Source of the DNA: JACRIM01 sp038042195
Lineage (GTDB): Bacteria > Planctomycetota > Phycisphaerae > UBA1845 > UTPLA1
DNA length: 39,149 nt
NCBI GenBank assembly: GCA_038042195.1
Contig: JBBTET010000056.1
Coordinates: forward strand, 1 to 39,149
Reading direction: 5' to 3'
Shown here: in pieces, positions 1-9,596 of the stretch
Layout of the letters: every line of letters begins with the position of its first letter
Position numbering within the stretch: the stretch's first letter is position 1
Notes under the pieces: model-generated
What the model saw: only the letters and a program-made list of their open reading frames with translations
Told to the model about the DNA's origin: nothing
Database searches by the model: none
Program-made: the position numbers and the translations under genes

Positions 1-2
1 AC

Positions 3-88
<86 letters not shown>

Positions 89-122
89 GAGTGGTTTGTG
101 GTACCTGACCTGAGGGGAGAAG

Positions 123-151
123 AATGTAGTCCGGCGGTCGGAGACCGTCAA
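123..151 (-). promoter_or_regulatory. Probable promoter of tRNA-Leu
   Basis: On the minus strand TTGACG (146-151) and TACATT (123-128) are separated by exactly 17 bp. The -10 box ends 34 bp before the mature tRNA 5' end, which leaves a short 5' leader for RNase P. This matches the sigma-70 consensus at 5 of 6 and 4 of 6 positions. It is inferred from sequence only. Confidence 0.55.
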
Positions 152-518
152 CCGACACGGGACCGGGGTTTCTACCGTGTGATCGTTGCCAAGAACGGGT
201 GCGGGTGGGTTGGCTGACGATGTCAAAGAGTCGCGACGAAAAAAAGTTGGGCCGGCATTGTTGGATGCAACGATTTATCTCATCGAAATGCGACACTTGA
301 AAAATGCCGAGAAACCCAGCAAAATGAAGCGATATCTCTGCGCCGTTCGACCGCACGCGGACTGTAACAAAATAAATCAAGTGACTTTGGGTATGCAATA
401 TCCCCGAGTTACAGGCTCGTTACACCGCTGACCCCCCGTCGCTCGATATAGTGAGCGAGGTCAGGCGATGGCGTCCGCCGGTATGACGCCGATGACCAGA
501 CACCCGGAGAAGCGAATC
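152..518. other. Gene-free stretch between tRNA-Leu and the DUF1573 gene
   Basis: About 370 bases without a convincing gene. The short ORFs here lack a ribosome binding site and recognisable protein character. A weak hairpin (CGCTC/GAGCG, near 441-458) lies just before the DUF1573 gene. The promoter of that gene must be here, but I cannot place it. Confidence 0.4.
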
Positions 519-1778
519 ATGTTTAACACGATGTTCAATCGACTGCTGTCGGCACGCCTGCTTGGCGCAGCGATCCTCGTCGCCCTCTTCGCAGGCACGA
601 TCCTGGCGAAACCCCCGAGTGGCCAGGAAAACGCAAAGAAGACGCCGCCCAACATCAAGGCGGCCCAGGGCACACAACCGGCGGGTGCGAAGCACATTCC
701 CCAGGCACCACCAGTCCCACAAGCCACCGTACAGCTCAAACCGGGCGAGGAGCCGAAGATCGAATTCGATACGCCAGTGTACGACGCAGGTCGCATTCGA
801 TCCGGAAAGGACATCGTGCATGACTTCTGGTTCCACAACACAGGCACCGGCCCGGCGGAGATCATCCAAGTCAAACCGTCCTGCGGCTGCACGACCAGCG
901 GCGAGTACGATCGCATCGTCCCCCCCGGCAAGTCCGGCAAGATTCCCCTGAAGGTAGCCACCGGTCACTTCTCAGGTCCGATCAGCAAGTCCGTTACGAT
1001 CGTCACCAATCAGTCGGGGCCGGCCTCGATGGTCACGTTACAGATCAAAGGCGAGATGTGGCAGATGGTGCAGGCGGCTCCGAACAGCGCGCTCTTCGGA
1101 AATGTCTCCGCGTCCTCGACAAAGGATGCGACTCTTACACGGAAGATTACGATTACCAATAATGCCGAATCCCCCCTCACTCTGGCGACGCCAAAGTGCT
1201 CTACTCCTGCATTCTCTGCGAGCCTGAATCCGCTTGAGCCGGGCCGAAAATGGGAATTGACGGTTTCGCTGGCCAAGGATCTGCCGAATGGTGCCGTGAC
1301 AGGAAATGTTGAGATCGAGACGGGCCTGACCGAACTTCCCAAGATTCAAGTAGCTTGCAACGCCTATCTTGTGTCCGACGTGGACGTGGTGCCAAACAAG
1401 ATCGCGATTCCGGGCACACGGACCGTTCCAATGCAGCGCGATTTCTACGTTCGCAACAACGCCGCGAAGCCACTTGTCATCGCCGACCTGGCCGCCAGTA
1501 ACCCCAAATTGAAGCTGAACTTGCAGGAAACACAGCCGGGCATGGCCTATCGTGTGACGGCCGAGTTTCCGCCGGACTTGGAACTCACCAAGGATGGAGA
1601 GAGCATCACCTTCTCGACCAATAATCCGGCCTATGCAAAGATGACTATTCCAGTGGCGATCGCAACAGTACCGCCGGCCGCAGTGGCGACAAACGCGACA
1701 CCGGGAGCCGCGCAAGCCAATCAGAAAACGCCCGTGACCATGCAGCCGATTTCGACCACCCCGCCAACTGGCAAGTAA
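519..1778 (+). CDS. Exported DUF1573 domain protein
   Basis: A 419-residue secreted protein of unknown biochemical role. The start at 519 is chosen because GGAGA lies 8 bases upstream and because it puts a classical signal peptide (RLLSARLLGAAILVALFAGTI) at the N-terminus. An alternative ATG at 468 in the same frame would add 17 residues before the signal. After a Pro/Ala/Gln-rich linker, residues near 80-190 hold the DUF1573 signature: 'FWFHNTGTGPAEI', then 'PSCGCTT', then 'VPPGKSGKI'. Two further immunoglobulin-like beta repeats follow, and the C-terminus is again Pro/Thr/Ala-rich. The Cys-Gly-Cys could be redox-active or bind metal, but this is inference. A terminator follows, so it is probably monocistronic. 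Confidence 0.85.
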   Translation: MFNTMFNRLLSARLLGAAILVALFAGTILAKPPSGQENAKKTPPNIKAAQGTQPAGAKHIPQAPPVPQATVQLKPGEEPKIEFDTPVYDAGRIRSGKDIVHDFWFHNTGTGPAEIIQVKPSCGCTTSGEYDRIVPPGKSGKIPLKVATGHFSGPISKSVTIVTNQSGPASMVTLQIKGEMWQMVQAAPNSALFGNVSASSTKDATLTRKITITNNAESPLTLATPKCSTPAFSASLNPLEPGRKWELTVSLAKDLPNGAVTGNVEIETGLTELPKIQVACNAYLVSDVDVVPNKIAIPGTRTVPMQRDFYVRNNAAKPLVIADLAASNPKLKLNLQETQPGMAYRVTAEFPPDLELTKDGESITFSTNNPAYAKMTIPVAIATVPPAAVATNATPGAAQANQKTPVTMQPISTTPPTGK

Positions 1779-1813
1779 CATCAGTCGATTGCATCTCGGC
1801 AACTGAATGATCA

Positions 1814-1852
1814 GAGTGTGAGCGCATCGTCTGGTGCGCTCGCTCTCGTTTT
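1814..1852 (+). terminator. Rho-independent terminator after the DUF1573 gene
   Basis: The left arm 1814-1826 pairs with the right arm 1835-1847 (core GAGCGCA/TGCGCTC) around an 8-base loop. There is one mismatch and one G-T pair, and the stem is followed by GTTTT. It starts 36 bases after the stop codon at 1778. Confidence 0.75.
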
Positions 1853-1975
1853 ACGTCGGTTCGCTTGAATCCACGCGATTTCGTCGCCTGCCCTATGATC
1901 TAGGAACCTGAATCGCGTCCACTGGGAATAATCCAAACCCCATGCACGTTTCATGATTTGGCAATGGAGCTCACC

Positions 1976-3010
1976 ATGTCCGACGCAGTCGAAAATGTCA
2001 TCATCATCGGGTCCGGCCCCGCAGGCTGGACGGCCGCCATTTACGCCGCGCGAGCCAACCTGACCCCACTCGTCTTTGCCGGCCGACCCAAGAGCCAGCC
2101 GTCGCTCGTACTACCCGGCGGGCAACTCATGCTCACCACCGAGGTCGAGAACTACCCCGGCTTCAAACACGGCATCACCGGACCGAAGCTCATGGCTGAG
2201 TTTGAGCAGCAGGCCGTTCGCTTTGGTACGCGCATCGTCACCGACGACGGTCTCACGCCCGACGTCTCCAACCCTGACGACGGCCATTCATCCAAATACC
2301 ATGACGTCAAGGCAGTCGATTTCTCCGCGCGCCCGTTCAAGGTCATCGGCGAAGATGACAAGGTGTATCTCGCGCATGCTGTGATCGTCGCCACCGGCGC
2401 GACGGCCAACTGGATCGGACTTGAGAATGAGATGCGCCTGGCCCGCACGGGTGGCGGCGTGTCGGCCTGTGCCGTGTGCGACGGGGCTATGCCTATCTTT
2501 CGCAACAAGGAACTCGCCGTCGTCGGCGGCGGCGACTCAGCCGTCGAGGAGGCGTCGTATTTAACCAAATTCGCCAGCAAGGTCCACATGATCCACCGCC
2601 GCGATCAGCTCCGGGCCAGCAAGATCATGGCCAAACGCGCTCACGACAATCCCAAGATCACGTTCCAATGGAATAAGACGGTTGAGGATGTGCTCGGCGA
2701 TCAGGCCATCACGGCTGTGCGAATGAAAGACACGGTGACCGGGGCAACCTCCGATCTGCCCGTCGGCGGCCTCTTCGTCGCCATCGGCCACACGCCCGCG
2801 ACAAAGTTCCTCAACGGCCAACTCGAACTCGACGCCAAGGGCTATATCAAGCTGAAGGACCCGTACCGCTCCACGACCAGTTCAGACGGCGTGTTCGTCG
2901 CGGGGGATTGTGCGGACAGCGTCTACCGCCAGGCCGTCACCGCGGCCGGGATGGGATGCAAGGCCGCCATCGACGCCGAACGCTGGTTGGCGGATCGCGG
3001 CGTGCATTAA
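1976..3010 (+). CDS. trxB: Thioredoxin-disulfide reductase
   Basis: A 344-residue cytoplasmic flavoenzyme that passes electrons from NADPH through FAD and a dithiol to thioredoxin. The FAD motif GSGPAGWTAAIYAARA is at the N-terminus. The redox pair CAVC lies near residues 165-168. The NADPH site is VVGGGDSAVEEA followed by HRRDQLRAS. The C-terminal FAD motif is GVFVAGDCAD. The start is ATG 1976, with GGAG 6 bases upstream; the frame could open at a TTG at 1958. An insertion near residues 85-110 (GLTPDVSNPDDGHSSKYHD) makes the first FAD segment about 28 residues longer than in E. coli TrxB. No thioredoxin gene is adjacent. Confidence 0.95.
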   Translation: MSDAVENVIIIGSGPAGWTAAIYAARANLTPLVFAGRPKSQPSLVLPGGQLMLTTEVENYPGFKHGITGPKLMAEFEQQAVRFGTRIVTDDGLTPDVSNPDDGHSSKYHDVKAVDFSARPFKVIGEDDKVYLAHAVIVATGATANWIGLENEMRLARTGGGVSACAVCDGAMPIFRNKELAVVGGGDSAVEEASYLTKFASKVHMIHRRDQLRASKIMAKRAHDNPKITFQWNKTVEDVLGDQAITAVRMKDTVTGATSDLPVGGLFVAIGHTPATKFLNGQLELDAKGYIKLKDPYRSTTSSDGVFVAGDCADSVYRQAVTAAGMGCKAAIDAERWLADRGVH

Positions 3011-3062
3011 TCGCTTGGAACGGACGGCAGTTGACTTATTACGTTGCGACAACCATCCGCAG

Positions 3063-6000
3063 CTACGGCTGATTCACGCGGATCACGAAATTGCCCTCGT
3101 CGCCCTGCCAGCCGCTGATGCGAATCCAGTAGGTCTGGTTGGCCACGATGGTGGCTACGACGACTCTCGACACGGTCGAGGCACCAGTATTGCAGCCATC
3201 GTCGTTGCATCCACCTGGAATCTGGCTGCCGTCGGCGGCCGGACAATTGTCATATACGACCATGATGGCGTCGTATCGGTAAATGTCATTATCGATCGGC
3301 ACATCATTCAGGGTAATACCTGGGGGGCCCCACGTATCGCACATCGTGAACGTTGCTCCTCCAGAGGAGGTTGCGACCCACTTGTACCAGACATCCTTGG
3401 CCGAGTTACAGCCGGCGCCACAACTCTGTTCGCAAGAAATCGCGGGACCATCGGTGGTCGCGTAAATCGTAGAGCCGCTGGAGATCGGGCCGCTGGTGAT
3501 GAGCTGCGCATTCGCGCAGAAATCGTTGAGCGGTTTGATCGGGCACGGGCTGTTGCAATCGACTCCGAGCGTCCAAGACCCTCCCAGGATCACCTCGCAC
3601 ACAGGCCTCGTTTGCGGCGTGCAATCGCCGTACTGATTCATCGGCGGATAGACACAGCATCGGCCCAGCGGCAGGCCGCAGTCGAGGCTGTCGATTCGCA
3701 GGCCCGGCAGGCAAAACGCGAAGTCGTTCGTCGTCAGGTCGAATGAGTACCAATTCATCACGCCCGCAACGCCGCCGGGCTTTTGCACACTTGCACCGTC
3801 GCCGCCGAGGCTCGCCATCTCCCACAGCCACAGACAATTGCCCGTGCTCTGATTCACGATCTCGATCCAGTAGCAGCCATCGGGGGTGACTGCCACCGCC
3901 GCAGGAAGTTCCGCCTCGTACTTAAACCGCCGGACCGCGAATTGGAGATATGGCAGGTCCACGCCGGTGTCGCTCTTGGTGATCGTGGTCAGCGATGTCG
4001 GGCCGGAGAGAACCGCGCCCGGCAGTCCCGAGGCATCGTCGTAGATCGTCACGGAGAAGTTGTCCGCCGAGTCGCCGCTTTGCGGAGCGCAGCCTAGCGA
4101 GCTATTGAAGTTGAAGTAATAGCCATACCAGCAGAGGCTGGTCAGGCTCGTGCCGGTGACGACCTTGAAGTTGTCGGCGCAGCGGAATCCGCCGCCGAAG
4201 GCGGTCGTGGACAAGTCGCTGACCACGCCGATGTCGCTTTCGGAAGGAAGGTGACAGGCGGCCGAGTCGTCGCAGGCCGTCGTATGGCACGGGTCGTCGG
4301 ACAGCAACAACGCCACGAATCCGCCAAGGTCGGACAGTGTCACGGCGTAGTCGTCGTCGATATCGCCCCGGCAGGTGAACGCGTCAAAGCAACCGTACAC
4401 GGGATCCAACTGCGTCGCCGGTTGTCCGCCGTTGGCGATGGGCAGGAGTTGGTTGATCCACGGGGCGATGTCCGCGCCATTGATGCCGCCGTCGTTGTTC
4501 ATGTCGCCCTTGCAGCAGGCCACTGCACTGGATGCCGGGCCGCACGTCAGCGTGGCGTAATACAGGCTGCCGCAGGCGACGCCCAACTCGTTCGTCGGAA
4601 CGACGACCAGATAGGCCCAGCCCACGCACAGGTCGGCGGAGGCCGAAACCGTGGCGCACTGGGCGATACTAACCGTGTTTGCGATAACCGCCTGGTCGAG
4701 GCAGTTGTTCGATGGCGACTGGATAATCTGGAGCGTGGCCGGGAACGTCGAGTTCACGGTCCAGCTCAATCGCATCGGCTGGGTGATCTGGATACGATAC
4801 CAGTCGTTGTCGCGTTTGATGTTGCCGAGGGGACCTTGGCAGATCCCACTGACGCAAGTCTCTCCCGGTGGGCACGTGGTCGGCCCGCACGGTTCGCCGA
4901 CCTGATAGGTCGCGGAGGTTCCGCAATACGTCTGGCCGCAGGCAATGGGAATAAAAACTTGATCGGCCACCGAAAAGGCTGAACATCCAGCGTTGACCTG
5001 GTCCACATAGTTGAAACAGGGGGGCACGGGCAGCATCTCGGGGTCCGGCGTCGAACCGCCGGGGCAGGCGACGTTGCATGTGAAGCACGCGGCAACGTTG
5101 GACACCTGCAACCGATACTCGACGGGGTTGACGCAGTCATCGGCGCGAATCGGATCGAAGAACGGCCGAGTGCTGTCACCATTGGCCGCACTCTTCTGGG
5201 CACCCACGCCGATGTAAATCGTGTCGCCCTGACGGACCTCGCCGGCGATGGGGGTGCCCGACGACGAGATGACCTTCAGGCACAGGCAGGCATCGGTCTC
5301 GCCCAGTCCGTAGCAAGGGGCCAAACCGAACGCGCCGCCTGCGCGGGCATCGGTCTGGTTGCACTCCTCGACGCGGGCGATTTCGGAGTTGTTATACGCA
5401 GGGTTGCAAGCCGTCGCACCAAAGGTGGTGCCGTCGCACTCACCGGAGACCGAGTTGAACTGGCCTCGATACACCGCCATGGCCGTGTCGAGCGGGTTCA
5501 TGCCAGGTGTCTGCGGCTCGCGTTCCGAACCGCAGGTATTAATCACAATACCGCTGCCGACCGGCGTGGCCGACGGGACGACGTATTTGTAATAGATGCG
5601 GTTCGTCGCCGAACGAGTGATCGTGCCGAATCCTCCGCCGTACAGAGCATTGAGATCCCAGGCGTTGAAACACGCCTCGCCCTCGGCCGGACACGGAAGG
5701 GTTGAGCAACCAACCGCCACAACTTCGCCACCGGTTTGCGGCGGGGTTCGCCCTTCATAGAAGTCGGTTCGGTTACGGATATAGCCGCCCAACGTACCGC
5801 AGCACGTCGGACCGTTGGCCGCGGTGGCCAGCGGTGTAATCAGGCAGGTTCCATCGGGGAAGCAGCAGCGGCCCGTCTCACTCGACCAACTGAAGCCGGC
5901 CTGGGCCGTGGTGCAGATGAAATCGATACGGATGGTGCCGACACCAAAGTCGCCCTCGGTCAGACCACCCACTCGAATCTTGTGGCACTGATTAGGAACC

Positions 6001-8033
6001 ACGGCCACGCCGGTGCTTTGTCCATAGATGAAGGGGCCGATGTTGACGAGGGGCGGACCTGCTTCCAATGGAATCGGCACGATCGCACCGTGCAGGAATA
6101 GACCGGTGCATTGCGCCGTCTGGGTCGCAAAGCAGTTGGCGATACGCAGCATCTGCACCTTGCTGTTGAAGCAGGTGCCCAAGGTGCTGACCACCAGACG
6201 CCCACTCGCGCAACCACCCGGCTGCTGCGAGGTGTACTTGTACCAGACATCCTTGAAGACCTGGCCACCAGTGCCAAACGATTGGCCTTCGGAACCGGCA
6301 AACGTGGTATCAAAGGTCACCACGCAGGTCGTGCAGGTCAGAGTTTTCTTGTTCGGGCAGGTGTCGTTGGCCGGCGCACCGGTACATGCCGATTGTGGGC
6401 ACGTAGTTCCTTCGCCTTGGAAGAACAGGGCATCGCTGCCGGTCAGGATCAGGCACGCCAATCGCGACGTATCAACGCAGCCGGTGGTCGTGCAACAGGC
6501 ACCAAGCTCGGCCGCCGATGGAGCGCGCGTGCATGGCTCGCACGAAAGCGCGTATTCATAGGGCAGACCGCACAGCGCATTGGTGCCCAGCTTGGTCACC
6601 GAAGGGCGGGCGCGCAGAAAATATCGGAACGGACCTTCGGGACCGTTGCGGCCCGGCAGGCAGGCCGTGGCCACGGATTCATTGCACGCCGCAGCCTGTG
6701 TCATACTCACGTCGCCTGGCTCGGTGGCCATGTACGTCGGGCAAATAACACCAGTGGACAGACCATTTGTCTGGCGAACGGTGAATGAAATAATCGACTG
6801 GCTCGGGAACTTGCCTGTGACCGTCCACGTCACGCGGGTGTCCTGAGTCAGCGCAAGCATGTAATGATCGTCGTCACGACGATTCTCAGAGACCTGAGTT
6901 CCGACACCGTTGAGGATAATCTGGTTAAAGAAGGTGTACGTGCCACTTCGACCGCAGCCGCTGGCCGCAGTGGTGCAATTCAACGGCGTCCACTTGGTGG
7001 CTATCGCACCGATCGCAAGGTTTTGACAACCACGGTTCGTCGTATCGGAGTAGTTTGTGAAGCAATCCGGCTCCTGCTCCCGATTCGGCGGATTGGGACC
7101 AGGAAAGGCGCACGAGATCGAGCAAGCGATGCAAGGTGGCGCTGTGGCGCAGCTCTGGTTGCTCCACGACTGGCTCAACGAGTCGTTGCAGTCGCCTCGA
7201 AAAACGCCGTCCGTGCAGATGCCATTGGTCAGATCGCAGCACGACCCGACTGGACCCGCCGAACCGAGCAGGGTGCAGGTGAAGCCGGCCCATGGATTGC
7301 TACCGAAAAAGAAAACCTGACAAGACGTCCCACTTCCGCTCATGATCGCAAAGCGATCTTGCGTGCTCCCGACGTCATTCGGCTCCGTCGTGTTGCGGGC
7401 AATCTCCCACGCCGCGTCTGGATTGTCCGACTGCACCAGCACCCAGAACTCGTCATCATCTTCCAAGTGAGGCGGATCGACGGTCAGTGTCTGTACGCGC
7501 TGAATCCCGTCGTTGGGGATCGCGAAGAAGTTGCCCTGCGAAAGCAGCGTCGCCCCGGGGTCTTCCGGACAATCCGTCCACACCTGAACGAGAAGGTTGT
7601 AGGTCGCGGGGCCGCCCTGCGTGAATCCAAGCGTCCTGACTTGGGCCGCGCAGATGAACCGGTTCGGCGAGTTGGGCGGCAGCCTGCAATCATCCACAAC
7701 GTTGTCGGCACCCGGACCGCCCCCGAATAGAAACACCGAAATCTGACTCGGCGGCAGATTGCGATACGCGATATTCTGACACGGCAACGCTGAGCGGATC
7801 GCCTCATCGACCGATGGATCCTCATACTTGGGATAATCAATCTGCTTGATCCGACTCGGATCAATCGGAGAGACGAACGTCATCCGCGTGGCGGGATCGA
7901 CGGACTCCAACTCAACTGCGGACTTCGACGGCTGTCCCCAAGCCGGCAAATTGCCGCCAAGCAGAAACGCCAACGCATAATAAAAATGAATCTGGTTAAG
8001 AACGATTGCTCGACCGAGTCGGACGGTACCCAT
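3063..8033 (-). CDS. Giant secreted cysteine-rich protein with dockerin-like calcium repeats
   Basis: A 1656-residue exported protein of unknown function with about 99 cysteines. The start is supported by GGAGG 8 bases upstream and by a signal sequence ending near 'NLPAWGQ'. Four small modules of the type G-x-C-C-x(n)-C occur near residues 264, 511, 721 and 1457 (for example GSCCDLTNGIC and GRCCFPDGTC). Two long related segments begin near 300 (CSISCAFPGP) and 985 (CNVACPGGS); each ends in a 'DDHYMLALT / DNDWYRIQIT' beta domain. A dockerin-like pair of EF-hand loops is near 1172-1245 (GDMNNDGGINGADI and GDIDDDYAVTLSDL). A PPC-like beta domain ends the protein (NDFCANAQ to WIRISGWQGDEGNFVI). 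It is probably an extracellular or surface structural or adhesive protein. No catalytic motif was seen. Confidence 0.85.
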   Translation of the reverse strand: MGTVRLGRAIVLNQIHFYYALAFLLGGNLPAWGQPSKSAVELESVDPATRMTFVSPIDPSRIKQIDYPKYEDPSVDEAIRSALPCQNIAYRNLPPSQISVFLFGGGPGADNVVDDCRLPPNSPNRFICAAQVRTLGFTQGGPATYNLLVQVWTDCPEDPGATLLSQGNFFAIPNDGIQRVQTLTVDPPHLEDDDEFWVLVQSDNPDAAWEIARNTTEPNDVGSTQDRFAIMSGSGTSCQVFFFGSNPWAGFTCTLLGSAGPVGSCCDLTNGICTDGVFRGDCNDSLSQSWSNQSCATAPPCIACSISCAFPGPNPPNREQEPDCFTNYSDTTNRGCQNLAIGAIATKWTPLNCTTAASGCGRSGTYTFFNQIILNGVGTQVSENRRDDDHYMLALTQDTRVTWTVTGKFPSQSIISFTVRQTNGLSTGVICPTYMATEPGDVSMTQAAACNESVATACLPGRNGPEGPFRYFLRARPSVTKLGTNALCGLPYEYALSCEPCTRAPSAAELGACCTTTGCVDTSRLACLILTGSDALFFQGEGTTCPQSACTGAPANDTCPNKKTLTCTTCVVTFDTTFAGSEGQSFGTGGQVFKDVWYKYTSQQPGGCASGRLVVSTLGTCFNSKVQMLRIANCFATQTAQCTGLFLHGAIVPIPLEAGPPLVNIGPFIYGQSTGVAVVPNQCHKIRVGGLTEGDFGVGTIRIDFICTTAQAGFSWSSETGRCCFPDGTCLITPLATAANGPTCCGTLGGYIRNRTDFYEGRTPPQTGGEVVAVGCSTLPCPAEGEACFNAWDLNALYGGGFGTITRSATNRIYYKYVVPSATPVGSGIVINTCGSEREPQTPGMNPLDTAMAVYRGQFNSVSGECDGTTFGATACNPAYNNSEIARVEECNQTDARAGGAFGLAPCYGLGETDACLCLKVISSSGTPIAGEVRQGDTIYIGVGAQKSAANGDSTRPFFDPIRADDCVNPVEYRLQVSNVAACFTCNVACPGGSTPDPEMLPVPPCFNYVDQVNAGCSAFSVADQVFIPIACGQTYCGTSATYQVGEPCGPTTCPPGETCVSGICQGPLGNIKRDNDWYRIQITQPMRLSWTVNSTFPATLQIIQSPSNNCLDQAVIANTVSIAQCATVSASADLCVGWAYLVVVPTNELGVACGSLYYATLTCGPASSAVACCKGDMNNDGGINGADIAPWINQLLPIANGGQPATQLDPVYGCFDAFTCRGDIDDDYAVTLSDLGGFVALLLSDDPCHTTACDDSAACHLPSESDIGVVSDLSTTAFGGGFRCADNFKVVTGTSLTSLCWYGYYFNFNSSLGCAPQSGDSADNFSVTIYDDASGLPGAVLSGPTSLTTITKSDTGVDLPYLQFAVRRFKYEAELPAAVAVTPDGCYWIEIVNQSTGNCLWLWEMASLGGDGASVQKPGGVAGVMNWYSFDLTTNDFAFCLPGLRIDSLDCGLPLGRCCVYPPMNQYGDCTPQTRPVCEVILGGSWTLGVDCNSPCPIKPLNDFCANAQLITSGPISSGSTIYATTDGPAISCEQSCGAGCNSAKDVWYKWVATSSGGATFTMCDTWGPPGITLNDVPIDNDIYRYDAIMVVYDNCPAADGSQIPGGCNDDGCNTGASTVSRVVVATIVANQTYWIRISGWQGDEGNFVIRVNQP

Positions 8034-8099
8034 CGCGATTGCCTCCAGTCATTCCAAGAACGGTCGCCGCCCGGATGCCGGGCGTCAGACTGGATGCAC

Positions 8100-8108
8100 A
8101 TTCTACCA
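8100..8108 (-). promoter_or_regulatory. Extended -10 element of the giant cysteine-rich protein gene
   Basis: The minus strand reads TGG-TAGAAT, an extended -10. It ends 66 bases before the ATG at 8033. No good -35 box lies at 16-18 bp. It belongs to a set of seven similar elements in this window. Confidence 0.5.
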
Positions 8109-8384
8109 TGCACGAATGCGTTTTCCCCCAAAAACCTGTCAAGTCGATGAAGGACAAGTCCGCCCGAATCGTAATACTCGCTGATTTCAAGACTTACGCC
8201 TCTTTTGATAGGTTGCACATCGTCACTCGCAAAGAAAAGGTTAAACAAGTTAGACAACGTTTGTCATGCTTGCTTGGTAGAAAACCGGTTGGGGGATTCT
8301 GTGTCCAGTAGCGGAACGAAAGTCATGAAGACCGCTCAATTCGCCACGGAGGATTCTGGAAACGGGGTATGCCTGAGCGAATCG

Positions 8385-8408
8385 GGCATCACGACAAGTT
8401 GTGATGCC
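8385..8408 (+). repeat. Perfect 8-bp inverted repeat (hairpin)
   Basis: GGCATCAC and GTGATGCC flank the 8 bases GACAAGTT. As RNA the stem can extend by G-U and A-U pairs to a 4-base loop. No U-run follows, so it is not a standard terminator. It could be an operator or part of an unknown transcript. Confidence 0.5.
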
Positions 8409-8591
8409 GAGCTTCGAAGGAATGATCTCCTCGCGAAGGCGTCGAAATCGAGAATTCCGACCAAGAGAAGATCAACTGGTATCCAGTCGACCCGATCAAT
8501 CCGGTTCCCCTCTCAATGGTCGATCCGTGTCTGAAATCCGAGAATGTGGCGTAGGGGGAAAACCCGCCTGGGTGGGTCGGGCCGCAGGCAC

Positions 8592-8619
8592 TTTGTCCGC
8601 TCCAGTATTCGTGTACAAT
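8592..8619 (+). promoter_or_regulatory. Candidate promoter of scpB
   Basis: TTTGTC (8592-8597) and TACAAT (8614-8619) are 16 bp apart. Transcription would start near 8626, leaving about 20 bases of leader that contain the AAGGAG at 8631-8636. Confidence 0.45.
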
Positions 8620-8645
8620 TGCAAGTGTAGAAGGAGACCCGTGCC

Positions 8646-9407
8646 ATGGATGGCGCTTGCCAAACTGCCGACCCTATGAGCGATTCACCAGAGTCTGAAA
8701 CACCGCTTGAAGAGGCGGCTGTCGAACAACGTCCCTCCGATGAGTCGTCTCACCAGCATTCCATCGAGCCAATTCGCGTGGTCGAGGCGATTCTCTTCGC
8801 CTCCGACAGTCCGCTGCCTGCGAGCAAGGTGGCGTCCATTCTCGGCGTGGGGGATGCCCGCGACGTGAAGAAGCACATGGCCGCCCTCAACGAGCAGTAC
8901 GAGTCCATCGGGTTCTCGTTTCGCATTGAAGAGATCGCAGGCGGGTTTCAAATGATGACGCTTCCGGCGTACAACACATGGCTGACCAAGCTACTCCGGG
9001 CGCGCGAAGAGACCAAGCTCTCACCGGCATCGCTCGAGACCCTTGCCATTGTCGCCTACAAACAACCGGCGACTCGGGCCGACATCGAAGCCATTCGCGG
9101 CGTCGCGGCCGGCGACATGCTCAATCGCCTTCGTGAATTGAATCTCGTGAAAATCGTCGGCCGCGCGGAAGATTTGGGGCGACCTTTATTGTATGGAACG
9201 ACGAAGCATTTTCTTGAAGTATTCGGATTGGGCTCATTGGAGGATTTGCCGCAAGTCGAAGTGTTGAAAAGCCCCGAGGCATCACGCGGCACTGTATCGG
9301 CGAATTCGGGGGACTCACACGCTGAAGCCGCTGCGCCTCATTTGGATACGTCCATCGAACCCGAATCGAGTGAACGACCGGCGCTTCGAATCGCCGAAGG
9401 GGCGTAG
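8646..9407 (+). CDS. scpB: Segregation and condensation protein B
   Basis: A 253-residue cytoplasmic protein. ScpB is the winged-helix partner of ScpA and Smc in the condensin complex that compacts and segregates the chromosome. The family signature is clear: 'VVEAILFASDSPLPASKVASIL' with first winged helix near residues 40-110, then 'LSPASLETLAIVAYKQP' and 'TRADIEAIRGV' with the second winged helix to about residue 200. The C-terminal 55 residues are acidic and low-complexity. The start is ATG 8646, with AAGGAG 9 bases upstream; a second ATG at 8677 is out of frame with this SD spacing. scpA is not adjacent; in many bacteria the two genes are neighbours. Confidence 0.93.
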   Translation: MDGACQTADPMSDSPESETPLEEAAVEQRPSDESSHQHSIEPIRVVEAILFASDSPLPASKVASILGVGDARDVKKHMAALNEQYESIGFSFRIEEIAGGFQMMTLPAYNTWLTKLLRAREETKLSPASLETLAIVAYKQPATRADIEAIRGVAAGDMLNRLRELNLVKIVGRAEDLGRPLLYGTTKHFLEVFGLGSLEDLPQVEVLKSPEASRGTVSANSGDSHAEAAAPHLDTSIEPESSERPALRIAEGA

Positions 9408-9486
9408 CAGCGGCAAAAACGCGACAGAAACGGTCGCTTTCCCCTTCGATTCTCCTCTGTAATCAACAATTGGTGCCCCGGAAGGG

Positions 9487-9516
9487 TTGGGTCCGCGGCC
9501 GTTCTGCCTGTATGAT
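9487..9516 (+). promoter_or_regulatory. Weak candidate promoter of the TSP3 repeat protein
   Basis: TTGGGT (9487-9492) and TATGAT (9511-9516) are separated by 18 bp. The -10 ends 80 bases upstream of the ATG at 9597. The -35 match is only 3 of 6. Confidence 0.3.
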
Positions 9517-9596
9517 GTGTCGGCCGGGAGGTGGGGCATTTTTGGGGTACCGATACCGAATCTCTCGCAATTCGGTCCAGCATAAAGGGAAAGTTT

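Larger units (their letters stand above)
8109..8645. other. Intergenic region between divergent genes, with a hairpin
   Basis: No gene can be supported in this stretch of about 540 bases. The in-frame ORFs (the longest ends at 8534) lack a ribosome binding site and look random, with a Ser/Arg/Thr-rich tail. The region holds the upstream part of the giant-protein promoter on the minus strand, the scpB promoter at the right end, and a strong 8-bp hairpin at 8385-8408 (GGCATCAC/GTGATGCC) of unknown function. Confidence 0.5.
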
